This document shows, in pieces, positions 49,404 through 59,254 of a stretch of DNA of 64,000 nucleotides; within the stretch, counting starts at the first letter, position 1; each line of letters begins with the position of its first letter. The position numbers and the translations under genes were made by a program. The stretch comes from Bacteroidota bacterium (GTDB lineage: Bacteria; Bacteroidota; Bacteroidia; AKYH767-A; OLB10): NCBI GenBank assembly GCA_016709725.1, contig JADJMG010000031.1, positions 124,001 to 188,000 on the forward strand. Direction: 5' to 3'. The notes beneath the pieces were generated by a model. It did no database searches and was not told the origin of the DNA. It was given only the letters and a program-made list of their open reading frames with translations.

Positions 49404-50504
49404 TTAATCTTCCATTCGGGCCATTTTATTTCGAAGCCAATGGTCGGCTAAAACGATGGCACACATAGCTTCCACAATGGGAACCGCACGGGGTAAAACA
49501 CAGGGATCATGTCGGCCTTTTCCTTCTAAAATTACGGATTTTCCCTCTTTGTCAACGGTTTGTTGGGCTTTCATAATGGTGGAAACCGCCTTAAAAGCAA
49601 CATTGAAAACCAAATCAGCGCCATTGCTAATCCCTCCTTGCACCCCGCCGCTGTGGTTAGTAATGGTTTTAAAGCGGGGGTGACCTTTGCGATCAATCTC
49701 AGCAGAAAAGGCATCATTGAATTCACTTCCTTTCAGTTTGGTGCCTTCAAATCCACTACCAATTTCAAACCCTTTCGCTGCATTGATGCTCATCATGGCT
49801 GCAGCTAAATCGGCTTGCAATTTATTAAAAACAGGCTCGCCTAATCCAGAAGGGACTTTTTTTGCTACACAAGTGATGACACCGCCTACGGTATCGCCAG
49901 CATCTCTAATATTTTCAATGAGCGCAATCATTTTATCCGCGGTCTCTTTTTCTGGACAACGCACGATGTTCTCTTCTGTCTTTTCTAAATCGAGTTGTGT
50001 GTAGGGTAGCGTAACATGAATATCAGCGACACTACTCACATACCCAGAAATTTGAATATCGTGATGCGCCAATAAAAGTTTTGCGACAGCACCCGCCATT
50101 ACACGAGCGGCCGTTTCACGTGCCGATGATCGTCCGCCCCCACGATGATCGCGGAAACCATATTTCTGATCGTATGTAAAATCAGCATGACCGGGTCGCC
50201 AGTTTTCTTTTACATGTTCATAATCTTCTGAGCGTTGATCTTTGTTTTTGATAAATAAAGCAATGGGAGCACCTGTACTTTTGTTTTGAAAAACACCACT
50301 GAGAATTTCTACGATATCGGCTTCGTTACGGGGAGATGTGATTTCACTTTGTCCGGGCCTTCTACGGTTTAATTCACTTTGGATGAACTCCAAATCAATT
50401 TCCAATCCTGCAGGACATCCATCAATCACCACGCCAATCCCAACACCGTGTGATTCACCAAAAGTACTGATGCGAAATGCTTGTCCGAATGAATTGCCTG
50501 CCAT
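49404..50504 (-). CDS. aroC: Chorismate synthase
   Basis: Converts 5-enolpyruvylshikimate 3-phosphate to chorismate with reduced FMN, the last step of the shikimate pathway. The 366-residue protein has the three family signatures: FGESHGVGIGVVIDGCPAGL, the RPGHADFTYDQKYGFRDHRGGGRSS region and a late GRHDPCVLPRAVP block. Intact. It is downstream of a GNAT gene with a 32-base gap. Confidence 0.97.
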   Translation of the reverse strand: MAGNSFGQAFRISTFGESHGVGIGVVIDGCPAGLEIDLEFIQSELNRRRPGQSEITSPRNEADIVEILSGVFQNKSTGAPIALFIKNKDQRSEDYEHVKENWRPGHADFTYDQKYGFRDHRGGGRSSARETAARVMAGAVAKLLLAHHDIQISGYVSSVADIHVTLPYTQLDLEKTEENIVRCPEKETADKMIALIENIRDAGDTVGGVITCVAKKVPSGLGEPVFNKLQADLAAAMMSINAAKGFEIGSGFEGTKLKGSEFNDAFSAEIDRKGHPRFKTITNHSGGVQGGISNGADLVFNVAFKAVSTIMKAQQTVDKEGKSVILEGKGRHDPCVLPRAVPIVEAMCAIVLADHWLRNKMARMED

Positions 50505-50536
50505 GGTGTAAAATTAGTCAATAATAGGATTTGATT

Positions 50537-51019
50537 TTACTTTTTATAGAGCATTACAAAATCATTCATGAAATAATTATTGCCAATATCAAAATCCTTT
50601 ACTTCTTCTATGGTAAATCCTTTCTTGAAGTAAAAATTGATGGCTTTCAGATTGGTTCTATTAACAGTTAACCGAATAGTTTTTAGATAAGGAAGAGCAT
50701 TAAAGACTGAATCAAAAAAGAAGTGACCCAATCCTTTGCGGTGATGTTGCGTATCGATGTAAAATTTATGCAAAAAATAGTTTCCTTCTCCGGTTTGACT
50801 AATGGACAAATATCCAAGATCTGCATGCTCATCCGATAAAATAAAAAAGCGATTTCCATCGGTTATCTGTTGTTGTAAAGCTGCTTCACTGTACATTTTT
50901 TCCAGCATATACTCAATTTGATCCATGGAGATAATGCTCGGGTAATGGTCCATCCATATTTTGCGGGCTAAGGCATTGATGATGGGAATTTCAGTAGGTT
51001 GAGCTTCGCGTACTTGCAT
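50537..51019 (-). CDS. GNAT family N-acetyltransferase
   Basis: A 160-residue acetyltransferase with the acetyl-CoA motif HHRKGLGHFFFDSV at about residues 95-108 and the typical NLKAINFYFKKGF block. Starts divergently from the ABC-F gene. Substrate unknown. Confidence 0.82.
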   Translation of the reverse strand: MQVREAQPTEIPIINALARKIWMDHYPSIISMDQIEYMLEKMYSEAALQQQITDGNRFFILSDEHADLGYLSISQTGEGNYFLHKFYIDTQHHRKGLGHFFFDSVFNALPYLKTIRLTVNRTNLKAINFYFKKGFTIEEVKDFDIGNNYFMNDFVMLYKK

Positions 51020-51129
51020 GCAGTAAAAATAGTCGATTCATAGCTTGCAGCTCCTTTTATTTTGATTACCTCCTTGTTTTCAATGCTAAAAATCCATCTT
51101 CCCACCCAAAATAGCATCCAAAGAAACCG

Positions 51130-51137
51130 TAATTTTG
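51130..51137 (+). promoter_or_regulatory. -7 promoter box TAATTTTG for the ABC-F gene
   Basis: Exact TAnnTTTG match, four bases before the ATG at 51142, suggesting a leaderless mRNA. Confidence 0.55.
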
Positions 51138-51141
51138 CACC

Positions 51142-53011
51142 ATGAATTTATTTACCGCTGAGGGGATATCGAAAGCCTTTAATGAGAAGCCATTATTTAG
51201 TAAAATTGATATTTCCTTATCGGAAGGACAAAAAATGGCGCTTATTGCTGCCAATGGAAGTGGCAAAACCACGTTGATGAAAATTATTGCGGGGAAGGAA
51301 GTCGCCGATGAAGGTATCATTTCATTTCGAAAAGATTTACGAGTTGGCTATTTAGAGCAAGATCCGCAATTTCCACCAAATGCTTCGGTAATGGATTGCA
51401 TCTTTGAACCTGGACATCCTGTACTGCATGCCATTGGTGAATATGAGCAGATTATCAACAGTGGAGAGGACATTGACCCTGGGAAGTTACAGATCGTCAT
51501 GGATACCATCGATTCACTCAACGGCTGGGATTATGAAGCGCGTGCAGCAGAAGTATTGGGTAAATTAGGAATTCATCAACTCGACAAAGAAACTAAGTTG
51601 ATGTCGGGCGGACAAAAAAAGAGGATGGCTTTAGCACGATTACTCATCGATGATCACGATGTATTATTACTCGATGAGCCCACCAACCATCTCGATCTCG
51701 ACATGATTGAATGGTTAGAGCAATACATTAAGCGATTGAATAAATCCATCATCTTAATTTCCCATGATCGATATTTCTTAGATAATGTGTGTAATGTCAT
51801 TGTTGAATTAGACGATAGCAATGTATATACCTACAATGGAAATTATGCGTATTACATGGAGAAGAAAGATGAGCGTGAAGAGCAAACGAAATCAACGGTC
51901 GATAAAGCACGTAATTTATATAAGCGGGAATTAGAGTGGATGCGTCGCCAACCAAAAGCGCGAACAACGAAATCCAAATCGAGGCAAGATTCATTTTACG
52001 ATACCGAAAAAAGTAGCTAAAGGAAAACGAGCAGATGATAAATTGCAAATGACCATGCAGATGAATCGACTCGGAAGTAAGATTCTGGAGTTGGAAAATG
52101 TTTGCAAAAGTTATGATGGAAAAGTTTTGCTAAAAGATTTTAGTTATACCTTCATTAAAGGGGAGAAAATTGGAATCATTGGTCGCAATGGAGCTGGAAA
52201 ATCTACCTTGCTCAACATGATTATGGAACTTGCCAAACCGGATAAAGGCAGAGTGAAAACAGGAGAGACGGTTGTGTTTGGTTATTATTCCCAGCAAGGC
52301 ATGAACTTGCCAGAGGATAAGCGTGTGATCGATGTGGCAAAGGACATTGCCGAATATGTAGAAACTGGAAATGGAAATTATATTGGAGTTTCTCAGTTCT
52401 TAAATCATTTCTTATTTACAGGAGCCAAGCAACATGTTTACGTTTCTAAGTTGAGTGGGGGCGAGAAGAAGCGTTTGTATTTAATGACCATCCTTCTTAA
52501 GAATCCAAACTTCTTAATTCTGGATGAGCCCACCAATGATTTAGATATTGTCACCTTAAATATTTTAGAAGAATTTTTAGAAGGATACAAAGGCTGCCTA
52601 TTAATGGTAACCCATGACCGTTACTTCATGGATCGTTTAGTAGATCACGTTTTTGTTTTTGATGGAGATGGTGAAATAAAAGATATTCACGGAAACTATA
52701 CTGAGTACCGTAGCATCATTGAAGAAACGCCATTAAAAAAATCGGATCGCAAACCTACTTTACCAGCTGTAGCAGTGGTTGAAGCGCCCGCTAAGAAAAA
52801 AGTAAAATTAAGTTTCAAAGAACAAAAAGAACTCGAATCCCTCGAGCAAGAAATCGCGCTTTTAGAAAAGAAAAAGGAGATGCTTCTCAATAAAATGAAT
52901 ACAGTTCTACCTGTTGATGAAATTCAAAAATGTTCCATCGATTTTCAAGATACGGAGAAAAAGTTGGATGCGAAGTCGATGCGATGGTTGGAGTTATCGG
53001 AAAAGGATTAG
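51142..53011 (+). CDS. ABC-F family ATPase (EttA/Uup type) (frameshifted once)
   Basis: About 623 residues with two ATPase domains and no membrane part: Walker A ANGSGKTTLMK, signature MSGGQKKR, Walker B LLLDEPTNHLDLD, then IGRNGAGKSTLL, LSGGEKKR and LILDEPTNDLDI. A C-terminal coiled coil follows (KEQKELESLEQEIALLEKK). ABC-F proteins act on the ribosome. The frame breaks at the A6 run 52007-52012; two extra As, or one fewer, restore the linker EKVAKGKRADDKLQ. Housekeeping Uup/EttA is more likely than antibiotic resistance, but the specific member is unsure. Confidence 0.9.
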
Positions 53012-53113
53012 TAGTGCATTAAAGTTTTAGAGCATTTCTATTTTGATGGACCTGCTTTGGAATGCAGCAAGCCAGATTTATTATGATGATTAAGATTTTT
53101 TATGATTCTTTGT

Positions 53114-53158
53114 GTCCGCTGCGTAAACGTTGCGCCCACTGCGTTTAAATAGGAATTT
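53114..53158. repeat. Copy of the ACGTTGCG..CTGCGTTTA intergenic repeat
   Basis: GTCCGCTGCGTAAACGTTGC followed by a CACTGCGTTTAAATAGGAATT end; matches 22878-22929 and 59097-59143. It lies between the convergent ABC-F and aminotransferase genes. Confidence 0.6.
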
Positions 53159-53181
53159 GAATAGGAGGTGAAGTTTGATTT

Positions 53182-54012
53182 TCAGATCAACTCAAACAAC
53201 TTCCGCCCCATTTCACATCCATACTTTTTCCCTTCATAAAACTCCACCCATTGCACACCTTTCACCGCATTGGTTAAAATGATTTCATCGGCATCTAAAA
53301 CATCGTTGGGATGGATTTTTTCTTCTTTGCATTCAATTCCAAACTGCTTTGCCAATTGCATAAAATACATTCTAAAAACACCATTGATGCATCCTTCAGA
53401 AAGTGGGGGAGTAATGAGCATCTTGTTTTTTACAATGAAGAAATTACTGCTTAAAGCTTCAATAATATTTCCGGAAGTGTTCATCACCAATACCTCGTCC
53501 CATTTTTGTTGTCGGCAATAAATTCCTGCCATCACATAGAACTGACTGCTGAGCGATTTTAAACAAGAATAAGGTCCTGCCGCCTTGGTTTGTTGGTTGT
53601 AAATCCCTGCTTTTAACCCTTGGGTTGGAAAAACATATGGACCATCTAACGGAGTGCAAGTGATGAGGTAGGATGTCGTATTGTTTTCAGGTGTATAAGC
53701 TCCTGTACTTTCTCTAAAGATATTTAATCGCACTCGGCTGAAGTCAGTGATGTGATTCGACTCCACCAAATCTAAAATCATTGTGTTTAAGTCGGACGAG
53801 GAGGGAAAATGACTTGCATCCATCTGTAAAAGTTCGATGTTTCCTAGCAGACGATCGTAATGTAAATTAAAACGAAGTATTTTTCCATGTTCAAAACGCA
53901 TCGACTCAAAAAATCCATCTCCATAAAGAAATCCACGGTTGTGAATGAGTAGATTTAATTCTGTTTCTGGAATTAGTTTTCCATTGTAAACGACATTGGC
54001 AATTTTATACAT
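53182..54012 (-). CDS. Class IV PLP-dependent aminotransferase
   Basis: A 276-residue enzyme of the branched-chain aminotransferase / aminodeoxychorismate lyase class: NRGFLYGDGFFESMRF at the N-terminus, the LKSLSS region with the cofactor lysine, EALSSNFFIVK and LTNAVKGVQWVEF. Too short and general to say whether it is IlvE, PabC or a D-amino-acid transaminase. The ATG at 54012 lies two bases after the rhomboid stop. Confidence 0.85.
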   Translation of the reverse strand: MYKIANVVYNGKLIPETELNLLIHNRGFLYGDGFFESMRFEHGKILRFNLHYDRLLGNIELLQMDASHFPSSSDLNTMILDLVESNHITDFSRVRLNIFRESTGAYTPENNTTSYLITCTPLDGPYVFPTQGLKAGIYNQQTKAAGPYSCLKSLSSQFYVMAGIYCRQQKWDEVLVMNTSGNIIEALSSNFFIVKNKMLITPPLSEGCINGVFRMYFMQLAKQFGIECKEEKIHPNDVLDADEIILTNAVKGVQWVEFYEGKKYGCEMGRKLFELI

Positions 54013-54013
54013 C

Positions 54014-54685
54014 TTACATTCCATTCATTAATTGATCGTAGAAGAAGAAAATTAAGTCGGGCTTTAGGGCAATGGTGTAAAGCACACCAAAGATAGCACC
54101 CCAGAAATGCGCATCGTGATTAATGCCCGTTGCGTTTTCACTTTTCGAGAGTTTATACTCTGCAAATAGATACAATGGACCTAAAATTATTCCAGGCACT
54201 CCAATAATTCCAAAGAAATAAATTTTACTCCAAGGTTGAAAAATTATCGCAGCAAAGATGATCGCTGACACACCACCTGAGGCTCCCAAGGAATTGTACC
54301 AGTGGTTGTCTTTGTTTTTAACCAGTGAAGGACCATTAGCTACGAGTATAGCTCCTAAATACAAAACAATAAAGTAGAGCATTCCTTTCTCTTCAAAAAT
54401 CACATTGTAGTAATTTTCTACTGCCATACCGAATCCGTAAAAAGCAAAGAGGTTAAAGAACAAATGCATGAAATCGGCGTGGATGAATCCCGAGGTGAGC
54501 ATGCGCCACCATTGGTTGCGATGATGAACTAAGTAGGGATTTAATATCCACTTTCTTTTTAATTCTTCATTGGAGAAAGCAATGAGCGACATTATTACCG
54601 TAGCTCCTAGGAAGATCATTGTTAGACTCATTTGGTAAAGATAGTACCAATGGGCGGAACTGACAATTTTGATTTTTCGCTTCAA
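54014..54685 (-). CDS. Rhomboid family intramembrane serine protease
   Basis: A 223-residue polytopic membrane protein with about six helices. The WWRMLTSGFIHADFMHLFFN loop, the catalytic serine in LGASGGVSA and the histidine in DAHFWGAIFG are the rhomboid signatures. It cleaves membrane-anchored substrates within the bilayer; target unknown. It is followed directly by the class IV aminotransferase. Confidence 0.87.
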   Translation of the reverse strand: MKRKIKIVSSAHWYYLYQMSLTMIFLGATVIMSLIAFSNEELKRKWILNPYLVHHRNQWWRMLTSGFIHADFMHLFFNLFAFYGFGMAVENYYNVIFEEKGMLYFIVLYLGAILVANGPSLVKNKDNHWYNSLGASGGVSAIIFAAIIFQPWSKIYFFGIIGVPGIILGPLYLFAEYKLSKSENATGINHDAHFWGAIFGVLYTIALKPDLIFFFYDQLMNGM

Positions 54686-55001
54686 CTATGATTTAATGGA
54701 ACGCTGATGACGCGGATGATTATGATTTTCACGGATTTGATTTTTCATAGATTTAAATACTTGCTTCGATTTGTACACTGTGATCTCTGTGAAATCTCTG
54801 TGGCCTTTGTGCCTGCCTGCCGGCAGGCAGGGTTAAATATGATATTTATGAAAACCATGATTATTAATCGGGTATTTAAATTGATTATTTTTTGATTAAT
54901 TTAATTGTCACAACTGCTTGATATTCAGCTACTCCTGGAGTTAAACATTTGTATTCGTTTAAAACCAAGTAGGCTTTTTTAGTTGTTGATTTTTGCAGGA
55001 A
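54686..55001. repeat. Intergenic repeat mosaic with a 20-bp GC-rich palindrome
   Basis: No gene. 54698-54753 is a copy of the CGCTGATGACGCGGATGA..CACGGATTTG family, then CTCTGTGAAATCTCTGTGG-type repeats, then CCTGCCTGCCGGCAGGCAGG (54812-54831), a perfect palindrome. The remaining 170 bases are AT-rich without a recognised feature apart from a weak box before comEC. Confidence 0.7.
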
Positions 55002-56614
55002 ATGAAACCATCGAAAAGAAGTATAATTTTCGGTAGCAGCTGGACATTGTTCAAGAAAATGCCAGTGCTTCGTTTCTTGATTCCTTTTGTTTTTGGAATG
55101 CTCATTGCGGAGTATTTTAAATGGAGTGATTTTCCGTTGGTGGTTTTTGGTGTGTTATTTTGTTAGGTGTTGGTATGTTTTTTACACTAAAGACAAGGTT
55201 TGCAAAGCGTCATTACTTTGGAGTTTTTTTGCAGGTATTTTTGTTGTTGGCAGGTTATGAACTTTGTTTTTTATCGATGGAGCGTTTATGGGCATCGCAT
55301 TTTGAACATGAAACGAAGAAGGAAAAATATTTAGTGGAATTGGTTTCAGGCGCACAAGAAAAACCAAAATCTTTCAAGTTTAAAGCAGAAGTAAAAGCAA
55401 TTTTTAATGGGAAGAATTGGAAAAATGCAACTGGGAAAATTACATTGTATTTATCGAAGAAAAATTATAAAGACTCCTTGCTTTTCGGCAATCAAATTAT
55501 TTTTACGGATACACCCGAAGAGATTTTGTTGGAGAAAGATAAATCCTACACTGCATTGAGTCATCACCGACAAGTTTTTTATCGAATGTTTGTTCGACAA
55601 TATTCAAAAATAAATGTTGAGAAACATAAATTTTCACTTTTTGGTTTAGCCATAGCTTGTCGTAAATGGGTGGCTTCGGTGTTGATGCAGCAATTTAATT
55701 ATACCAAAGAAGCTGCCATTGCGGTTGCATTGATTGTAGGTGACGAAATTCCTATCGATCAAGAACTCAGCACGGCTTATGCGGCAACTGGAACCTTGCA
55801 CGTGTTGGCGGTGTCGGGAATGCATGTTGGATTGATTTATTTTTTACTTGGATTTTTACTGAAGCCTTTATTGAAAACGAAGTATGGAAAACATCTCTAT
55901 TATCCACTGGTGATTTTATTGGTTTGGGCTTACGCGATGATTGCGGGCGCGGCACCTTCCATTGTGCGTGCAGCAACTATGTGTACTTTTCATATGTTGG
56001 CAACATGGTTGGATAAAAAGAATGAAGGAATAGGAGCCTTGGGTGCTTCTTTGTTTTTTATTCTGATGGTAAATCCGTTTAATCTTTATGAACCGGGATT
56101 GCAACTTTCATTTTTCGCGGTGTTAGGAATTATTTGGCTGCAACGTCCCATCTTAAAAATATGGATTCCCAAAAATAAGTGGATATTTAAAATGTGGGAA
56201 TTGTCGAGTGTTTCTATTGCCGCGCAAATTATGACGATGCCGGTTTCCCTCTTATACTTCGGACAATTTCCAAATTACTTTTTGATAGCAAATCTGATCG
56301 TGATCCCTATCACGACGATTACAATATACACCTGCATTGTTCAATTGCTTTGTACTGCAGTGCCGATAGTCTTGCCATATATCGTTTTGTTCAACCAAAG
56401 TATGTTGTCATTCTCCAATTATTTGGTGATGCATATGCAGCATCTTCCAGGAGCGGTGAGTACATGGAAAGTGGGTATAGGTGAGATGATCTTTTTGTAT
56501 GCTTACATACTCGTCATCATTCAATGGTGTCAATCTAAAAAATTTAATTTTATATTGCAGTTATTGAGTTTGATGGTTTTATTTTCTTCGCTTAAACTAT
56601 TTCAGATAATTTGA
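55002..56614 (+). CDS. comEC: ComEC/Rec2-family DNA uptake channel protein (frameshifted once)
   Basis: About 537 residues with many membrane helices. The central Competence domain is clear: VALIVGDEIPIDQELSTAYAATGTLHVLAVSGMHVG, then AGAAPSIVRAATMC. The first 52 codons are in another frame; one T added at 55158-55161 joins VFGVLFLLGVGMFF. It lacks the C-terminal metallo-beta-lactamase domain of Bacillus ComEC. Family members form the inner-membrane channel for DNA uptake. The last 23 bases overlap the convergent hydrolase gene. Confidence 0.88.
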
Positions 56615-57434
56615 AAAAATTATTAGGTCGAACACCTTTCTCTGTCATCTTTAAATCACAACATTCGTGATGAGGATCGTGTTCAAAAAATAATATAAAA
56701 TCTTTCTCTTGTGCTTCCTTAATAAATGCCGCTTTTTCGTTCATGCTAATGAGTGGACGCGTATCATAAGCCATGATAAAAGGAATAGGCAGATGAGCCG
56801 CGGAAGGGAGAAGATCTGCTACAAACACAATGGTTCTACCTTTGTATTGAATATGAGGTAACATCATTCCATCTGTATGACCGTTCATGTATTTTACTTT
56901 TACATTAGGGAAAAGATCGGCGCCATCATTTGTAAATTTTAATTGTCCACTTTCTTGAATAGGCAAGATATTTTCCTTCAAGAAACTTGCTTTTTCACGC
57001 GCATTGGGTTCAGTGGCCCATTTCCAATGATTCTCATTCGACCAGAACGTAGCCTTCGAAAAATTCGATTCAAATCCATTTCCGTCCTTTGTTCTACGAA
57101 CACTTCCGCCGCAATGATCGAAGTGGAGATGGGTTAAGAATACATCGGTAATATCATCTAACCCAAATCCAAGTGCACGAATCGATTTCTCCAAGGTGTC
57201 ATCACCATGCAAATAATAATGGCCAAAGAATTTTTCATCTTGCTTATTTCCGATGCCATTGTCGACTAAAATTAATTTATTCCCATCTTCAATCAGCAAA
57301 CAACGCATCGCCCACGTACACATATTATTTTCGTCGGGTGGATTCAATTTCTGCCACATTGTTTTCGGAACCACACCAAACATGGCGCCTCCATCTAACT
57401 TAAAAAATCCAGTGTTGATCGTATGTAATTTCAT
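56592..57434 (-). CDS. MBL-fold metallo-hydrolase
   Basis: A 280-residue metallo-beta-lactamase-fold enzyme: THLHFDHCGG gives the dinuclear metal site, with GHTDGMM and VFVADLLPS as further ligand blocks. No signal peptide. It resembles N-acyl homoserine lactonase-like or uncharacterised hydrolases; substrate unknown. The ATG at 57434 follows a -7 box by 23 bases. Confidence 0.87.
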   Translation of the reverse strand: MKLHTINTGFFKLDGGAMFGVVPKTMWQKLNPPDENNMCTWAMRCLLIEDGNKLILVDNGIGNKQDEKFFGHYYLHGDDTLEKSIRALGFGLDDITDVFLTHLHFDHCGGSVRRTKDGNGFESNFSKATFWSNENHWKWATEPNAREKASFLKENILPIQESGQLKFTNDGADLFPNVKVKYMNGHTDGMMLPHIQYKGRTIVFVADLLPSAAHLPIPFIMAYDTRPLISMNEKAAFIKEAQEKDFILFFEHDPHHECCDLKMTEKGVRPNNFFKLSEIV

Positions 57435-57457
57435 AGTGAGTTTGTGTATGTAAAGCC

Positions 57458-57465
57458 CAAATTTA
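57458..57465 (-). promoter_or_regulatory. -7 promoter box TAAATTTG for the MBL hydrolase
   Basis: Minus-strand exact TAnnTTTG match, 23-base leader. Confidence 0.5.
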
Positions 57466-57570
57466 ATCATTCTTTACGAGATGGTTTAGAGTTGAATGGA
57501 TCGATTAACCCCATTAACTTTTATGTTATTAAATTCGTTTAAAGTCTCAAAAACCATCTTCCTACTTTCC

Positions 57571-57578
57571 TATTTTTG
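57571..57578 (+). promoter_or_regulatory. -7 promoter box TATTTTTG for mpl
   Basis: Exact TAnnTTTG match, six bases before the ATG at 57585; probably a leaderless mRNA. Confidence 0.55.
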
Positions 57579-57584
57579 AATACC

Positions 57585-58934
57585 ATGAAAGTACACTTCA
57601 TTGCCATTGGCGGCGCAGCGATGCATAATATGGCGTTGGCCTTACAACATAAAAATTATCAAATCACGGGTTCCGACGATGAAATTAACGAACCTTCCCG
57701 TTCGCGTTTGCAAAAGGCCGGACTCCTTCCATCTGAAATGGGTTGGTTTCCGGAAAAGATCACGGCCGATTTAGATGCTGTGATATTGGGAATGCATGCA
57801 CGTGCTGAGAATCCTGAATTACTTAGAGCGAAGGAATTGGGAGTGAAAGTGTATTCTTATCCTGAGTATTTATACGAGCAATCGAAAAACAAAAAGCGCT
57901 TGGTAATCGGAGGGAGTCATGGGAAGACCAGCATTACGGCTATGGTACTGCATGTTTTTCAAGAAGCAGGTTTAGACTTCGACTACATGGTGGGCTCACA
58001 GCTAGCAGGATTTGAGCGTATGGTGCGATTATCAGAGGAAGCACCCATCATCGTTTTAGAAGGCGACGAATATTTATCCTCGCCCATCGATCGCCGACCT
58101 AAATTCCATCTCTACAAAGCCGATGTAGCTTTACTGAGTGGTATTGCATGGGATCACATCAATGTATTTCCCACCTTCGAAAATTATGTGGAGCAATTTC
58201 AAATTTATGTAGATCAAATTCCTGCTGATGGAGCTTTAATTTACTGCAACGACGATAAAGAAGTACGAGGAGTTTGTGAGAAAGCGGCTCAAGTAAAATC
58301 TCGATATCCTTATACTATTCCTGCACATCATATCGACAATGGCATCACCATTTTAGAAACGAAATTTGGAAATATAGGTTTAGAAATATTTGGTGATCAT
58401 AATTTATTAAATCTCGAAGGCGCTCGATTGATGTGCAATCAAGTAGGAGTAGGAGATGAATTGTTTTACAAATCCATTGCAACATTTAAAGGTGCAGCGC
58501 GTCGATTGGAATTAATTGGAAATAGTGACAAGGTGAGAGTGTATAAAGATTTTGCACATTCTCCCTCTAAACTCATGGCGACCACCAAAGCCGTGAAGCA
58601 ACAATTTCAAAACCGAAAAGTAATTGCTTGTATGGAGTTGCATACGTTCTCCTCTTTGAATGCCGAATTTTTAGATCACTACAAAGATTCCATGAACGAA
58701 GCCGATATTGCCATTGTGTATTACAATCCGCAAACCATCGCCCATAAAAAATTAGAACCCATCACCCACGACCAAGTGAAGAAAGCATTCGCTCGCGAAG
58801 ATTTAATAGTAATGAGTGATTCTGCGGAATTAAAAAACTACCTCAAGAATTTCCCTTTTCAAAATGATGTATTGCTCTTGATGAGCTCTGGAACATTCGA
58901 TGGATTGGATTTGGAGAGTCTTATTCGCAGTTGA
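57585..58934 (+). CDS. mpl: UDP-N-acetylmuramate:L-Ala-gamma-D-Glu-meso-DAP ligase (Mpl)
   Basis: Re-attaches the murein tripeptide to UDP-MurNAc in cell-wall recycling. The 449-residue Mur ligase has an N-terminal Rossmann domain (FIAIGGAAMHNMALAL), the ATP loop GGSHGKTSITAMV, a central HINVFPTFENYVEQF block and the AARRLELIG and DFAHSP motifs of the C-terminal domain. The ILGMHARAENPEL segment fits Mpl better than MurC. Standing alone away from mur genes also fits Mpl. Confidence 0.88.
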   Translation: MKVHFIAIGGAAMHNMALALQHKNYQITGSDDEINEPSRSRLQKAGLLPSEMGWFPEKITADLDAVILGMHARAENPELLRAKELGVKVYSYPEYLYEQSKNKKRLVIGGSHGKTSITAMVLHVFQEAGLDFDYMVGSQLAGFERMVRLSEEAPIIVLEGDEYLSSPIDRRPKFHLYKADVALLSGIAWDHINVFPTFENYVEQFQIYVDQIPADGALIYCNDDKEVRGVCEKAAQVKSRYPYTIPAHHIDNGITILETKFGNIGLEIFGDHNLLNLEGARLMCNQVGVGDELFYKSIATFKGAARRLELIGNSDKVRVYKDFAHSPSKLMATTKAVKQQFQNRKVIACMELHTFSSLNAEFLDHYKDSMNEADIAIVYYNPQTIAHKKLEPITHDQVKKAFAREDLIVMSDSAELKNYLKNFPFQNDVLLLMSSGTFDGLDLESLIRS

Positions 58935-59254
58935 TTTTCGTTGAGTAGTAATCGTAGCACGTTATTTAAAGTTTCTCTCAGCCTGGCTTCTAGCTTCTAG
59001 CCACTAGTTTTACACCTATATAATAACTAATCAGATAATTATTTGGTTCAAAAACTTTACGTTGAAATTTGAAATTTTTGTAGCTTAATGATTGACTTTT
59101 AAACGCAATGTTCGCAACGTTTTCGCGGCGGTCGCGGTGGTTCAATAATATTTTTTAGAGCTAAAATTAATTCACTTCGAAAAAAAACTAGCAGCTAGCA
59201 GCTTATTTTACCCGAAGTATAATTTTTATTAAACCTGAAATTTCTATACGAAGA
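58935..59254. repeat. 320-base intergenic region with repeat families
   Basis: No gene. CTTCTAGCTTCTAGCCACTA (about 58987-59006) is mirrored by an ACTAGCAGCTAGCAGCTTAT-like copy near 59188-59207, and 59097-59143 is a copy of the AAACGCAATGTTCGCAACGT family. The region separates convergent mpl and rho. Confidence 0.6.

Noticed and set aside
51142..53011. ABC-F gene as an antibiotic resistance determinant
   Set aside because: Length, linker and setting fit housekeeping EttA/Uup proteins; no resistance-type context was seen.
54707..54895. Short open frame upstream of comEC
   Set aside because: It lies wholly in the intergenic repeat mosaic and reads through the GC palindrome; no family match.
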